Shown: one piece after another, positions 23,834-35,727 of the stretch | How positions within the stretch are numbered: the first letter of the stretch is position 1 | How the letters are laid out: every line of letters begins with the position of its first letter | Origin: Delphinus delphis | Taxonomy: Eukaryota; Chordata; Mammalia; Artiodactyla; Delphinidae | Direction of reading: 5' to 3' | Assembly: GCF_949987515.2 (NCBI RefSeq) | Contig: NC_082692.2 | Coordinates: forward strand, 46,530,418-46,594,417 | Length of the DNA: 64,000 bases | Notes under the pieces: generated by a model | Database searches by the model: none | What the model was told of the DNA's origin: nothing | The model's input: only the letters and a program-made list of their open reading frames with translations | Program-made: the position numbers and the translations under genes

Positions 23834-25171
23834 TTACAGAAATAAAACCCCAAATGAAAATAATGACCAAATTCTAAACCTGTCACCAAGGCCTATTAAA
23901 TTGAAAAGTCTTTGAAGAAACTGTGAGCACAAAGCAGAGTCAGGATGACATTTCATATTATTTAAATTTCAAAAAAGATTTTCTTCTGAAAGCCACAATA
24001 ACTTATTAGCATCACAAGATATTTTTGCTTCTCTTTAGTTGACAAAAACATGTCAGTTTTATAGTTTCTAGTGTTAGTATTAGGTTTAACTACAGTTCAA
24101 ATACATATTTTTTGTATCTACAAAAATGGCAATTTTATATGATCCAACTGAACTTTTAACATAGGTAAATCCAGTACAATAGCAGTTAGCCAAACTCTCA
24201 GTAACATAATATTTTGGAAACGTGCATTTTCCAGAATATATGGTAAGAAATGTTCTGAACTATTTTGTATGATGATTCTCTTAGTTACAGAAAATCTTCA
24301 AAAACTTCATAAATGCATGTTGATTAGAAAAACTCTGTATCTAGAGGAAATTTAATACATATTCTGTTTATTTTTCCATTTTTGGAAGAATTTTTGATTT
24401 GGTATCTGTGAGGTGGTAATGTATACCCAGGAACAGCCAGAGATCCTTACAGGTTAATGTCCAAAACATACACTGGCATGGGGATTTTACAACAGGCCTT
24501 TAGAGAAATATCATATCTTTTTATAAATTCAAGATTGATTTTCTTTCTAAAGTGGGATCTTCTTGAAGAAAACAGGATTATATTTATAACAGCTTGTGCC
24601 TTTATTTCCTAGTGAGATAAAGGACAATTAAACATGGGAAGGGGGGCTCTCGTAACACTGGCTTCATGTAGGGCATGGTGTAGCCTAAATTTCTCCTCTC
24701 AGTAGACACCCTGAATAGCGGTTGTAATTTCAACTGTCATCTTTATGTTGATCACTTCCAGAGCTATATCTCTAGCCCAGACTGCCTAAGCTTCCAACTT
24801 CTCTATACAATTGCCTAAAACCATCTCTCCATGGCATCAAGGTTATCTGCTGCTATCCTAACTGCCTGCCAGGGGAACACTTAATCCTCTTTGGAAGAAA
24901 ATATTATCAGGCAAAACCCTTCACAAATTTCCATAGACAATATCAAGAATTCAGTAAATAAAATTATAAGGCATGAGGAAACCAAGAGGAAAAATAAAGA
25001 CACAAGTGTTTCAGACATTGGAGTTATCATCCAGGGGTTTTATAGTAACTATGATTAACTTAGTCAAGAAAATGGGAAAAATGGAGCCTAGTTCCAAAAG
25101 ACTTGGAATTTTTTAAAGAGTCAAATGAATGTAACAAAATGCAGATAGATCTATATATTGTCATTCCATGG

Positions 25172-25255
25172 CTTTCTTCCATGGCTTATAGGGAAGAAAT
25201 CTTTCTTCCATGGCCTATAGGGAAGAAATCTTTCCATGGCTTTCTTCCCTATAGG
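25172..25255. repeat. 29-bp tandem repeat ending in a 15-bp-stem hairpin
   Basis: Two copies of a 29-bp unit at 25172-25200 and 25201-25229 differ at one base (cttatag/cctatag). The second copy's CCTATAGGGAAGAAA (25214-25228) is followed after 12 bases by its exact reverse complement TTTCTTCCCTATAGG (25241-25255). Confidence 0.9.
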
Positions 25256-25279
25256 ATAAAAAGTAAAATCCTTGTTGTG

Positions 25280-25660
25280 TCATAGGAAGCACTTCAGACC
25301 TGACTCCTACCTACTTCTTTAGCCCAACTGCCTACCATTTCTTAGGCATTTGTGTTTTAGTTAGATCCAACTGCTAGTGGTTCACCAAACAGTATTTTCT
25401 TTCATGTTGCCATGCATTCACACTTGGAAATTGGAATGCTCTGCCACTACCCACTTGTCCCTCTAGAAAATATATTTATCCACAAATAACCATCTCAAAT
25501 AAGGCCTTCCCTGATAATTTCCACCTAAAATCTCCAGACAGATTTATGCATTCCTTCCAATGTGATGTCATAGCCCCTATTATATAATCTATTGAAGCAC
25601 TTTCCACTTCTATTTCAATTTTTTTTTATATACCAGTTGATCTCCTCTAGTAAGCTGAGA
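25280..25660 (+). repeat. L2-like ancient LINE fragment
   Basis: C/T-rich text of the type 'cttcagacctgactcctacc', 'tggaatgctctgccactacc' and 'aaggccttccctgataattt' follows the order seen in the L2 3' region. Diverged. Confidence 0.45.
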
Positions 25661-28130
25661 GCAGCGCTGTGCTAGAGCTGACTTGTGCTGGCTCACAAGA
25701 TCTCTTGTAAAATTTCCAGGAATTTCATGAATTGGTTGTTAAACACAGCCATTATTAAAAATTAAATTTCATAAACTTAAAATTAAATAAATTATATTAA
25801 AGACAAAGGGTTAATATTTAAAAGCTCATTATTATCTAATTGTTTCATTACACTCTATGCTTAAGGTTATGTCTGTTGTTCTGTATGGCAGAAATAATAT
25901 ATGGTGTGCTACTGTTTACCTCTTCCCAAATTTCTTTTTAAGGATATCATATTGCTATCTTGAAATCAGCCATAGAAAGAATATTTACACCACAGATACT
26001 GGCAAATGCTAAAAACCAGGACTTGATTTTTTGTTACTGTGATTATGTAGACAAGAAAATGATGGAGAAAATGTTAATAAAGCAGATTTAACTTAAAAGT
26101 CTGCTATGTCTGTAGCCCTTATATTGTGATCAGAACACGAAATTGAGGAAATATCCTTCTAGTGTGTAAAAAACATTGTCCAATTCAGAACAAAGTTGCT
26201 CACAAAAATGACAAATGAGTAAAGTTCTGACATGCATATTTGAGGCTTCCTTTTCATTTTGCTTGTCAACATAAATGAAAATTTCAAGTGACATTAATGT
26301 CAGATTTATACATGTTCATCAATACAGGGCTGTCTCTGATGAATCAAAGAGTAATCAAGTATTTATCTTATCTGTGCTGTGATTTATAGTGGTGTTATTG
26401 TAACAACAGAATTATAAAAATTGATAGTGAATTTTTCAAGAAATAGCAAGTCACACTGAAGTTATATGTGTACAGAAGTTACAATAAATTCTATATTTTA
26501 TCTTTAAATTGAGTGCTATAAATTTTATTTTTAATGTAAATGAAATATAAATTTTAAATATAAATTAAATGTATTTGTTTTTATTTGTAAATACTGCGCT
26601 TTATGTCACTAAAATTTATAATAACATTATACATGCACACACACATACATACATGTGCATACAATTTTTTCAAACATCACTGGTTGAGAATGTCTAAAAG
26701 ACAGGAATTATGTCTTATTCTTCTTTTGTCTCTACTGCTAGGAATAATAGGTAATTCAGTGGTTAATATTTATAAAGTCTGCTGAATTACTATTATTTTA
26801 AGCTTATTGTAGAGCCAATATTATTTCCTTTTGAAAACCCAAAATTTGTGCAGAAATTATAGTTCAGGAAGGGATGTTTAGATCAAAATGACCTCCTTAA
26901 ATTAAAAAAACTAGTAGGCATATTTGTGCCAAGAAATACATTTTCCAAAGTAGCTTTGAAAAGGGCTGGATTTGTAAAACATGTGTTTATAGTAATACGC
27001 ATGTATCCTGTATGTTGCTGTGCCCAGTACTCAGATGTATAAAGTGATCTAAAATTCACAGGACACTGCAGAGAACTTGTCCTCTTCTTTCATTATTTCT
27101 CACGCCTTCATGTCAGGTCTACATTTTATATTGTACCTTATGTAAATTGCACAGGACCTGGTGAAGATCTGGAAAATAGCCAAGATCCGATGAGGATCTG
27201 CTTTTATTTGGCTCAAATATAGAAAACTAAAGAATTTAAAACTTCATAAATATGAAGAAATTCTAGATAATAGGGATATTCTTCATGACTCCAAAAGAAA
27301 TGAACCTTATCGCCTTGAGCATTTTCTTTTTTGTGAGAGATGCCAAATCATCTGTCTTCAACTAGAAGGAAATAGAGTTAAAACTTTTAGTTGTAGAGGG
27401 AGGTTTTTCCTTCACTGGGACATCAGATGTACCCTCTATTCTTTAGGAAATTCTACTTTGAGACTGTGATAGAATAAGTAACTTCTAAAATAGTCTTTTT
27501 ATTAGTACAAATGTGTTAATAGGCTGGGACATAATACCCCAGTAATTTCTTCAAAAGAAACAGCAGAAACAATGGAGCAAAAGTGGGAAAAATTTTTAGA
27601 ATTTTTGATCTTTTATGCTTTGATATTTTAGTTGAATACCCTTACTTAATTTGAATCTCTTGCAGATACTGACTGGTCCTTTTGGAAGCATATCTATTTT
27701 AGTGATTTACCTTAGAACATCACCAGCATGATCTATATTTTTACCTGTCCTAAGAAAACCAAATAAATATTTACATCAAATTGTAGAAAACAATAATAGA
27801 TTAAGTATCAGTATCCACATTTACTTTCTCTTTTACAAAAGTACAAGTATTTATGGACAACTTCACTATATGCTTTAGGAAATTGTGGGTTGTCAGGAAA
27901 GATTTCCACCTATTCTGTGGATTTTCTGTGTTAATATTTAAAAAGTGAAAGTGTAAATGAGGAAAGAAAATGTAATACTCTTCCACAGGCCAAATGGTAA
28001 AACTATTCTTCATAAATAGATATAATACTACTCTCTATCCATCATTTGTAATATTCCCTTTTCAGTGGTGATTGATTTGAGTCAATCCATATCTACACTG
28101 GATGAGAATAGTCTCCTTTGTACTAATTTA
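25661..28130. other. Intron without recognised element
   Basis: Very AT-rich. It includes an (AC/AT)-type short run near 26634-26660 and the 14-bp palindrome TGACATTAATGTCA at 26289-26302. No exon-like frame. Confidence 0.5.
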
Positions 28131-28450
28131 ACAATTCAATACATATTTATTGAATGAATACTCTATGGAATACACTATGCTAAGCATCACAAGGCACCAA
28201 AAAGGGACTAACTTGCTTTTCAGGAGCATACATTTAAAAAGAGAAAATTATAGAAAAATAAATATGGTATATGTTTAGACATTGTGGGTAACAGTGAGAA
28301 GAAAACAACAGGCTATTAAATTCAGAGGGCAGAGGGTTACCTTATGCTTGGTAGAAGCAGGAAAATCTTCCTGAAATCACGTAATGTAAATAGGCTTTAG
28401 AAATCAGTAGCATTTTAACAGATAGAAATAGGAGAAAGGAAGGGAATTCA
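28130..28450 (-). repeat. L2-like fragment
   Basis: 'caatacatatttattgaatg' followed by an 'actatgctaagcatc' block is the reversed L2 3' end. The remainder is consistent but diverged. Confidence 0.45.
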
Positions 28451-29650
28451 AGAGGCTGAAGGCCTCAAAGATCTGCACCTGCCACTCATGGCTATTCTAT
28501 CCCTTTGCTATAGAACACAAACACTGCAAAAAAAAAAAAAAAGGAACAAGACAAAACAAAACTTGCTTGCCTCCTGTTGGAAGTTAGAGCTCTTGAGTCC
28601 TGAGTAGGACGTGGAGATGAAAGAAGCTAAATTTTTCCAAACTTGGCAGAAGAACAATAGCCTGGGTGTTAGAAAAGAGACACGTGTGGCAAATATCATT
28701 AATTCCCCAGTTACAGACCCAGGTGGATGCCCAGGATAGAGAGCTGGGAACAGGCACTGCCAGTTGCAGCACTGAGAATTCTAACTGCATTGTTAACTCT
28801 TATTCTACCCGAGAGGAGATGAGACCTTGGGATAAGGATAGGATGCTGATACAAGGAAATCTCCTCTCCACACCCTAATAGTTATTAGAACGTATGTGTG
28901 GATATTTTATAGAATAGTTGGAAGATGAATTTATAGAATTCTCTCATTAGTAAAATAAAAAATAAGAGATATCACATAGGACATAAAGATAAAATTAATG
29001 CGCCAATCCAGAAGATCCAACATCTCACTAGTGAGAGTTCTAGAGAGTGAGAAGAAAAATGAAGCACTTCCCAGAACTGGAGAGTATAAGCTTCCAGATG
29101 GAGAGAGCTTATTAAGTACCCAGCACAAGGAATAAAAGGAAATGCACACACATGGGCACAACATTGGGAAATTTCAAAACATCAGGGAAAAATGTAAAAA
29201 CATCTAGAAACGGAAAAAATAAAATGAGACAAAACAAAACTAGGTCACATACAAGTAGCAGGAATTCTCAAGACCACAGGTATGTAATGATAGAAAACAT
29301 TGAATCAAAGCCCTCAAAATTTTGATTGAAAATAATCTTCAGCCTCAACTTTTATACTCAACCAATCAGTCGTGTGGAACTAGAATTTTTAAATTTGTAA
29401 ATGTTCCACACAATATCACATATGTAGTGTTCTTTCAAAACTATTCAGTGGGAATGTAATTATGAGAATAATCAGACAAATTCAGAATGTGGGACAGTCT
29501 GCAAAAACACTGGTCCAGACTACACAAAAAGTTAGTGTTATGAAAAGCAATAAAAGGTTGGAAGACTATGTTAGTTCCAAAAAGACTAAATATATAATGA
29601 TTAAATGCAATTCATGAATCTTGATTGGATTTTGATTTAAAACAAAATAG

Positions 29651-30004
29651 GGGCTTCCCTCGTGGCTCAGTGGTTAAGAATCCGCCTGCCAATGCAGGGG
29701 ACATGGGTTCGAGCCCTGGTGCAGGAAGATCCCACATGCCACAGAGCAATGAAGCCCTTTGTCACAACTACTGAACCTGTGCTCTAGAGGCTGTGAGCCA
29801 CAACTATGGAGCCCACATGCCACAACCACTGAAGCCCATGAACCTAGAACCCGTGCTCCACAACAAGAGAAGCCACCGCAGTGAGAAGTCCATGCACCGC
29901 AACCAAGAGTAGCCCCCGCTCACCACAACCAGAGAAAGCCAGTGTGCAGCAACGAAGACCCAACATGGTCAAAAATAAATAAATTAAATAAATAAATTTT
30001 TAAA
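29651..30004 (+). mobile_element. Full-length CHR-type SINE
   Basis: Starts 'ggggcttccctcgtggctca' and includes 'gggttcgagccctggtgcag' (tRNA B box region). It has a roughly 350-bp body with repeated 'cacaac' segments and an (aaata)n tail. No clear target duplication was found by eye. Confidence 0.9.
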
Positions 30005-30213
30005 AGCTATAAAAGTCCTGTTTTTGACAATAACAGAATTTTAATTATGGACTTCACAGTAAATGATATTATGAAATTATTGTGAACTTTTTTGAGGGAG
30101 TAATAATATTGTATCTATGTAGGAGCATATCCTTATACTCAGGAGATGCAAGCTGAGCTATTTAGTGATGAAATATATTTCTGGAGCAGACTTATACACG
30201 GCTTAGAATATTT

Positions 30214-30215
30214 AT

Positions 30216-30272
<57 letters not shown>

Positions 30273-30286
30273 CATACATATATATA
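30214..30286. repeat. (CA)n(TA)n microsatellite
   Basis: About 16 CA units are followed by about 11 TA units and a 'tacatacata' extension. The 82-codon reverse frame over it is an artefact of the repeat. Confidence 0.95.
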
Positions 30287-30438
30287 GTGAGATAATGTAG
30301 GTGGGACAAAATTGGCATATCTAGATGAAGAGTAGTTGAATTCATTGTACTATTATTTAACTTTTCTGTATAATTTAAATTCTTCACCCAAAAAAGTAAA
30401 ATATAGAAGCTAGTTATGGAGGGAGAGTGAAGCTAAAG

Positions 30439-30440
30439 AG

Positions 30441-30494
<54 letters not shown>
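30439..30494. repeat. (GA)n microsatellite
   Basis: Nearly uninterrupted GA units with one 'ca' break near 30451. The Arg-Glu open frame across it is a repeat artefact. Confidence 0.95.
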
Positions 30495-30497
<3 letters not shown>

Positions 30498-31330
30498 TAA
30501 ATATTTCTCTCCAATATACCTCTTAATAGAGTTTACTGAAAGAGATGTTTCAGGAAGAAATGAGAACAAGCAGAAGATGGAATTTGGTAAAAGGGAATTC
30601 CATGCAAACAGTGGTGGGTGGGAGGTTTGAGAAAAACTACTCTGCCTTCAGGCCCAGGAGTTCAGCAGTCTAGACCAGTGCAATGATCTGGTCCTGTGGG
30701 AGTTGGTCTCTATGAAGCACAAAAGGAAGTGAGAGATTATCTGATGTTTTGGAATATTTGGAAATATTATTGCTAGATTAGGATAACTATTGGGACAGTA
30801 GAAGACAAATAATTCTAATATAGAAAACCAAGAAAATAGTAAAGTGAATGAGCAATTACAAACTTTAGGAGAAACAAAAAGATATGAAAATAAAACAGAA
30901 TTATACTAATCTATTTGGATCATTTATGAATAATAATTATTTATTACTCAGTAACAAGGTAGACATTTACTAGTTAATGAAAAATTATGATGAAACTATA
31001 TTAGGAAGACAGTTATAGGGAGACATATTGGGAGGAGTCTACAATAGAACTAAATCCTTCACAACATGAATTGCCAGTCAATAGAAAGACCACTAAAATT
31101 CATAAATCAAACAACATAAATGTAAACATATTACTTAATAACACAAAAATAAATGCTTAAATACTACTAAAATAATAGATAAAAATGCAAAATGAGAACT
31201 GGAAGTTGGAGAGGGACAAGACAAGTAGCTGCTGATTTTTGGACATAAACCTTTCAGTACTCTTTTAAAATAATCTCTATGCAATAGTTTCATATACAAA
31301 AATTAAGTTTAGATTAATTTTTTAAAACAT

Positions 31331-32502
31331 CAATAGGAACTTAATTAGAACATTCAAAGATCAAATGGAGAAACTGTTCCATACTGCAGAGCAAAAATAT
31401 GATGAAATGGAAATCATTAATGGAAAAATACAAGAAAATGAGGTTAGACAGAAAATCTCAAAATAACATTATATAATGGGTAAACCATATGTGGAAGTAA
31501 TAAAGAAGTAACATTTTTAAAACTTCCTTAAGTTGATGAAAAATATTAGTCTTCAGATTAAATGGACTCAAAAGTCTTAGTCAAAATTAATATGGAAACT
31601 TTCACATCTGCACTTTTTTCTCTTTAAATTTCTGAACACAGTGAGAGAGATTTGAAAGCCTCCAGATTGAAATGGAATTACAGAATTGGTACGGTGGGAT
31701 GGAAGTACATTCCAAGGAAAGCGATACAACAACAAAGATACAGAAGCAGAAGAGCTAAAGGTTTTCTCAGAAGTTGAGAGTAATCAAGATGGATGGCTAT
31801 GATTAAGAATAAAGTCAATGACCACAAAGGGAAATAAAACTAAATCAATGTTTTGCAATGTATAACTGGAGTGTATATTTGCTAGCTTGCTTGCACATTC
31901 TAGAATCACAAATCTGCATTAACTTTGTTAGCATGAATTTAGTCAGATAACTAAACCACCACACAACATAATTTTACTCATGAGATTTAAAAGCCGTAGA
32001 ACGCACAACTAAGTGAAAAGTCTTTATTTCATTCCTTTTCCTTCCTCTCTTCCTTCCTTTTCCCTTTTCTTCCTTCTTTTCTTCTTTACATTTTTCCTTT
32101 CTTTTTTTTCAAACAATAATTACTACATCTTCTTTACTGAGGAATCCAGATTTTAGTTACAATCCTAATTATGATTTTGATTATTATTAAGGAAGAAAAA
32201 AATCCCAGTAGGGTTGTAACAAATAGATTAGTGTCACCATTAGGTTATCATAATTATTCTTATCTACTCATAGTTTTTCAAAAAATATATATTTTGAAAT
32301 TTTAAAATTGTTTTCATTAGTATTGCTCAAAATTCTAAATAAATCCAGAAGTAGGTATTGCTACTTCAATGATATGCTGAGTTTAATTATTAAATATTAA
32401 AATCTGAGAGATGAAATTTTATTCAATGTTGTATGGAAATTGTTAATCTAGTAAAATATGATGCAGAGTAACCACACATAAAAACTAAATTAAGGTCACC
32501 TT
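31331..32502. other. Intron without clear element
   Basis: Contains possible further HAL1-like remnants (31340-31800) and a pyrimidine-rich TTCC/TTTC low-complexity run at 32030-32110. No gene. Confidence 0.45.
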
Positions 32503-32520
32503 ATATAAAATCTCAATAAT

Positions 32521-32730
32521 GGGCTTCCCTGGTGGCGCAGTGGTTGAGAGTCCGCCTGCCGATGCAGGGGACGCGGGTTCGTGCCCCAGTCTGGGAAGAC
32601 ACCACATGCCACGGAGCGGCTGGGCCCATGAGCCATGGCCACTGAGCCTGCACGTCCGGAGCCTGTGCTCCACAACGGGAGAGGCCACAACAGTGAGAGG
32701 CCTGCGTACTACAAAAAAAAAAAAAAAAAG
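32521..32730 (+). mobile_element. Young CHR-type SINE next to the KHDRBS2 exon
   Basis: Starts 'gggcttccctggtggcgcag' and includes 'acgcgggttcgtgccccagt'. It ends 'gcctgcgtactac' plus an A tail of about 17. The 18-bp flanking direct repeats ATATAAAATCTCAATAAT (32503-32520) and ATATAAAATCTCATTAAT (32738-32755) differ at one base. Its right duplication ends 64 bp before the exon acceptor. High similarity to the SINE at 36620 and an intact tail indicate a recent insertion. Confidence 0.97.
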
Positions 32731-32787
32731 AAAAGTGATATAAAATCTCATTAATCAAAAACAGATCATAGTTACTTAAATTGATTG

Positions 32788-32819
32788 CTAATCCATCTTT
32801 CTACCATTTTCTGCCTCAG
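32788..32819 (+). promoter_or_regulatory. KHDRBS2: Splice acceptor and branch point of the KHDRBS2 exon
   Basis: TGCTAATC at 32786-32793 fits the mammalian branch-point consensus, with the branch adenosine likely at 32791, about 29 nt before the exon. It is followed by the pyrimidine-rich tract ccatctttctaccattttct and the CAG acceptor at 32817-32819. No AG lies between the proposed branch adenosine and the acceptor. Confidence 0.75.
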
Positions 32820-32902
32820 GGTTATGATGATGGCTATGGGGGTGAATACGATGACCAGACATATGAGACTTATGACAATAGCTATGCCACCCAAGCACAA
32901 AG
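32820..32902 (+). CDS. KHDRBS2: KHDRBS2 (SLM-1) internal coding exon, Tyr-rich C-terminal segment
   Basis: Seen: a polypyrimidine tract and CAG acceptor end at 32819, and AG|GTAAGG gives a donor at 32903. The 83 bases start in phase 0 and read GYDDGYGGEYDDQTYETYDN, then SYATQAQ plus two bases of a further codon. Known: this acidic, tyrosine-rich stretch is the C-terminal region of the STAR proteins SAM68, SLM-1 and SLM-2, and the exact GYDDGYGGEYDDQTYETYDN string is what I recall for SLM-1/KHDRBS2 rather than SLM-2. The KH domain and RNA-binding part lie in upstream exons outside the window. The protein is a nuclear RNA-binding splicing regulator expressed in neurons, and its C-terminal tyrosines are kinase and SH2/SH3-partner targets. 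Inferred: 83 is not a multiple of three, so skipping this exon would shift the frame. The Ala in A-Q-A-Q may differ from the usual Thr. The exon number cannot be read here; it is likely second or third from last. Confidence 0.93.
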
Positions 32903-32910
32903 GTAAGGTA
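32903..32910 (+). promoter_or_regulatory. KHDRBS2: Splice donor of the KHDRBS2 exon
   Basis: AG|GTAAGG is close to the ideal U1 pairing sequence, so this is a strong donor that fixes the exon's 3' end in the frame expected for the family. Confidence 0.85.
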
Positions 32911-33385
32911 TACATTGTTTAACACATCCTTCTCAGGATGACTTCTAATTCTGCTATTTTGTTTCTTGTATCTGAATATCAGTTACATTATGTGAAAGTT
33001 TCTAGCACTGGGTTTATTCGTTGTCCTTCTGAATTACTCAGTTGCTTACTAGACTGTGAGATGTAAAATATAATAATCTTGCAATTGCTAATAATGAAAT
33101 AGTAGTGTGTTCTTTTAAGACTAGATGATTATCATAACCAATCAACTCATTGAACAAGCTTGTATTTAATAAAAATACTGTTATTTTTAGATATTATTTT
33201 GGTGAATTCATAATTAAGATAACAATAAAAACAAAGCACTTGTTCAGTGTGGATTTTTTTCCCCAGAAACATAATTTTCATTTTTAAAACAAAAGATAGG
33301 GAAATGTTATTGGTGCTCTAAAAAGAAGAAAATTCTTTAAACATACTATGGAATCAAGAATTCCTTTCCTTTCTTAACTGTGATT
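32911..33385. other. Intron without recognised element
   Basis: AT-rich sequence between the exon donor and the L1. Nothing recognisable. Confidence 0.6.
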
Positions 33386-35727
33386 TAAAAACTTCCAACA
33401 AACAAAAGTCCAGGAACAGACAGTATCACAGGCAAATTCTATCAAACATTTAGAGAACAGTTAACACCTATCCTTCTGAAACTATTCCAAAAAATCTCAG
33501 AGGAAGAAACACTCCCAAACTCATTCTGGAGGCCACCAAAACCAGACAAAGATACCACAAAAAAAGAAAATTACAGGCCAATATCACTGATGGACATAGA
33601 TGCGAAAATCATCTACAAAATACTAGCAAAGCAAATCTAACAATACATTGAAAGAATCATATACCATGAGCAAGTGGGATATATCCCAGGAATGCAAAGA
33701 ATCTTCAGTATACACAAATCAATCAATGTGATACACCATATTAACAAATTAAGGAATAAAAACCATATCATCATCTCAATAGATGCATAAAAAGCTTTTG
33801 ACAAAATTCAACATTTATGATAATAACTCTCCAGAATGTGGGCATAGAGGGAACCTACCTCAACATAATAAATGCCATATATGACAAACCTACAGCTAAC
33901 ATCATACTCAATGGTGAAAAGCTGAAAGCATTTCCTCCAAGATCAGGAACAAGACAAGCATGTCCACCACTCTCACCACTTTTATTCAACATAGTTTTGG
34001 AAGTCCTAGCCCTGGCAATCAGAGAAGAAAAGGAAATAAAGGGAATCCAAACTGGAAAAGAAGTAAAACTGTCACTGTTTGCAGATGACATGATCAGATA
34101 TATAGAAAATCCTAAAGATGCTACCAGTAAACTAATAGAGCTCATCAATGAATTTGGTAATGTTGCAGGATACAAAATTAATACACAGAAATCTGTTGCA
34201 TTTCTATACACTAAGAATGAAAGATCAGAAAGAGAAATTAAAGAAACAATCCCACTTATCATCACAGCAAAAAGAATAAAATGCCTAGGAATAAACCTAC
34301 CAAAGGAGGCAAAACACCTGTACTCAGAAAACTATAAGAGGCTGATGAAAGAAATGGATGATGACACAAACAGATGGAAAGATATACCATGTCCTTGGAT
34401 TGGAAGAATCAATATTAAAAGAAAAAATCTTAAAATTTGTATGGAGACACAAAAGACCTCAAATAGCCAAAGCAATCTTGAGAAAGAAAAATCGAGCTGG
34501 AGGAATCAGGTTGTGTGGCTTCAGATTATAATACAAAGCTACAGTCATCAAAACAGGATAGTACTGACACAAAAACAGAAACATAGATCAATAGAACAGG
34601 ATAGAAAGCCCAGAAATAAATCCACGCACCTATGGTCAATTGATCTACAACTAAGGAGGCAAGACTATGGAGAAAATGGAGAAAAGACAGTCTCTTCAGT
34701 AAATGGTGCTGGGAAAACTGAACAGCTACATGTAAAAGAATGAAATTAGAACCTTCTTTAACACCATACACAAAAATAAACTCAAAATGGGTCAAAGGCA
34801 TAAATGTAAGACCAGATACTATAAAACTCTTAGAGGAAAATATAGGCAGAACACTATATGACATAAATCACAGCAATATCTTTGTCCATCTATTTCCTAG
34901 AGTAAGGGAAATAAAAACAAAAATAAACAAATGAGACCTAATGAAACTTAAAAGCTTTTACACAGCAAAAGAAACCATAAAAAAAATGAAACAACAACCC
35001 ACAGAATGGGAGAAAATATTTGCAAATGAAGTGAGCAACAAAGAATTAATCTCCAAAATTTACAAACAGCTCACGCAGCTCAATATCAAAAAACAAACAA
35101 CCCAATTAAAAAATGGGCAGAAGATCTAAATAGACATTTCTCCAAAGAAGACATACAAATGGCCAACAGGCAAATGAAAAGATGCTCAACATCACTAATT
35201 ATTAGAGAAATTCATATCAAAACTACAATGAGGTATCACCTCACACAGATCAGAATGGCCATCATCAAAAAGTCTACAAACAATAAATGCTGGAGAGAGT
35301 GTGGAGAAAAGGGAACTCTCCTCCACTTGTGGTGGGAATGTAAATTGGTGAAGCCACTATAGAGAACATTATGGAAGTTCCTTAAGAAACTAAAAATAGA
35401 GCTACCATACGATCCAGCAACACTCCTGGGCATATATCTAGAGAAAACCATGGTTTGAAAGGATACATGCAACACAATATTCATGGCAGCACTGTTTACA
35501 ATAGCCAAGACATGGAATCAAACTAAATGTCCAATGACAGATGAATAGATAAAGAAGATGTGGCACATATATACAATGGAATATTACTCAGCCATAAAAA
35601 GAAATGAAATTGAGTTATTTGTAGTGAAGTGGATGGACCTAGAGTCTGTCATAGAGAGTGAAGTAAGTCAGAAAGAGAAAAACAAATACATATGCTAACA
35701 CATATAACACATATATATGGAATCTAA
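33386..35727 (+). pseudogene. L1 ORF2 remnant (reverse transcriptase), copy A
   Basis: ORF2p is the L1 endonuclease/reverse transcriptase. This copy keeps only the RT and C-terminal parts. The longest frame, 33817-34743 (308 codons), includes '[14 protein letters not shown]' and the catalytic F-A-D-D at 34078-34089. In-frame stops occur before 33817. About 90 bp present in copy B (49166-49258) are missing at about 34412-34420, which shifts the frame. Frames at 34740-35362 continue the C-terminus, including the Cys-rich end (C-W-R-E-C-G-E-K). The stop of the family is at 35725-35727. Not functional. Confidence 0.88.

Larger units (their letters stand above)
21426..25160. other. Intron, mostly without recognised element
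   Basis: AT-rich. It holds a (TTTTG)n run at 22652-22681, a G-rich run near 23026-23036 and a 62-bp tandem duplication at 23710-23833. The stretch at about 24890-25110 may be a relic of an old L1 but is too diverged to assert. The open frames present are unsupported. Confidence 0.5.
28985..31330 (+). repeat. Ancient HAL1/L1-like tract, interrupted
   Basis: Contains 'cttcccagaactggagagta', 'agtacccagcacaaggaata', 'cacatgggcacaacattggg' and 'ccctcaaaattttgattgaa' in the order of HAL1-type (half-L1) ORF1 sequence. A later part near 30620-30690 reads 'gaaaaactactctgccttca' and 'ggcccaggagttcagcag', also HAL1-like. It is interrupted by the SINE at 29651 and the microsatellites at 30.2 and 30.45 kb. 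No open frame survives. Confidence 0.5.
1..32819 (+). other. KHDRBS2: KHDRBS2 upstream intron (partial)
   Basis: Inferred from the exon at 32820. No other exon-like open frame with plausible splice sites and recognisable protein similarity was found upstream on either strand. KHDRBS2 is known to be a very long gene with large introns, which agrees with more than 32 kb of repeat-rich AT-rich DNA here. All insertions listed below lie in this intron. Confidence 0.8.

Noticed and set aside
30139..30630. Frames rich in Val/Cys or Arg/Glu
   Set aside because: Translations of (CA)n/(TA)n and (GA)n microsatellites.
32530..32600. tRNA-like boxes as a tRNA gene (also in the other SINEs)
   Set aside because: They are the degenerate tRNA-derived heads of CHR SINEs. 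The flanking target duplications and A tails show retroposition, and a proper cloverleaf is not expected.
32820..32902. Exon of KHDRBS3 or KHDRBS1
   Set aside because: The peptide matches my recollection of the KHDRBS2 tail (G-G-E-Y-D-D-Q-T-Y-E-T-Y). SLM-2 and SAM68 differ at several of these positions.
33855..34265. 136-codon minus-strand frame
   Set aside because: Antisense shadow of L1 copy A ORF2.
33817..34743. Long open frame with a reverse-transcriptase domain as a possible novel RT system
   Set aside because: It is an ordinary L1 ORF2 fragment with the usual flanking text, 3' UTR and A tail, and it has stops and an internal deletion.
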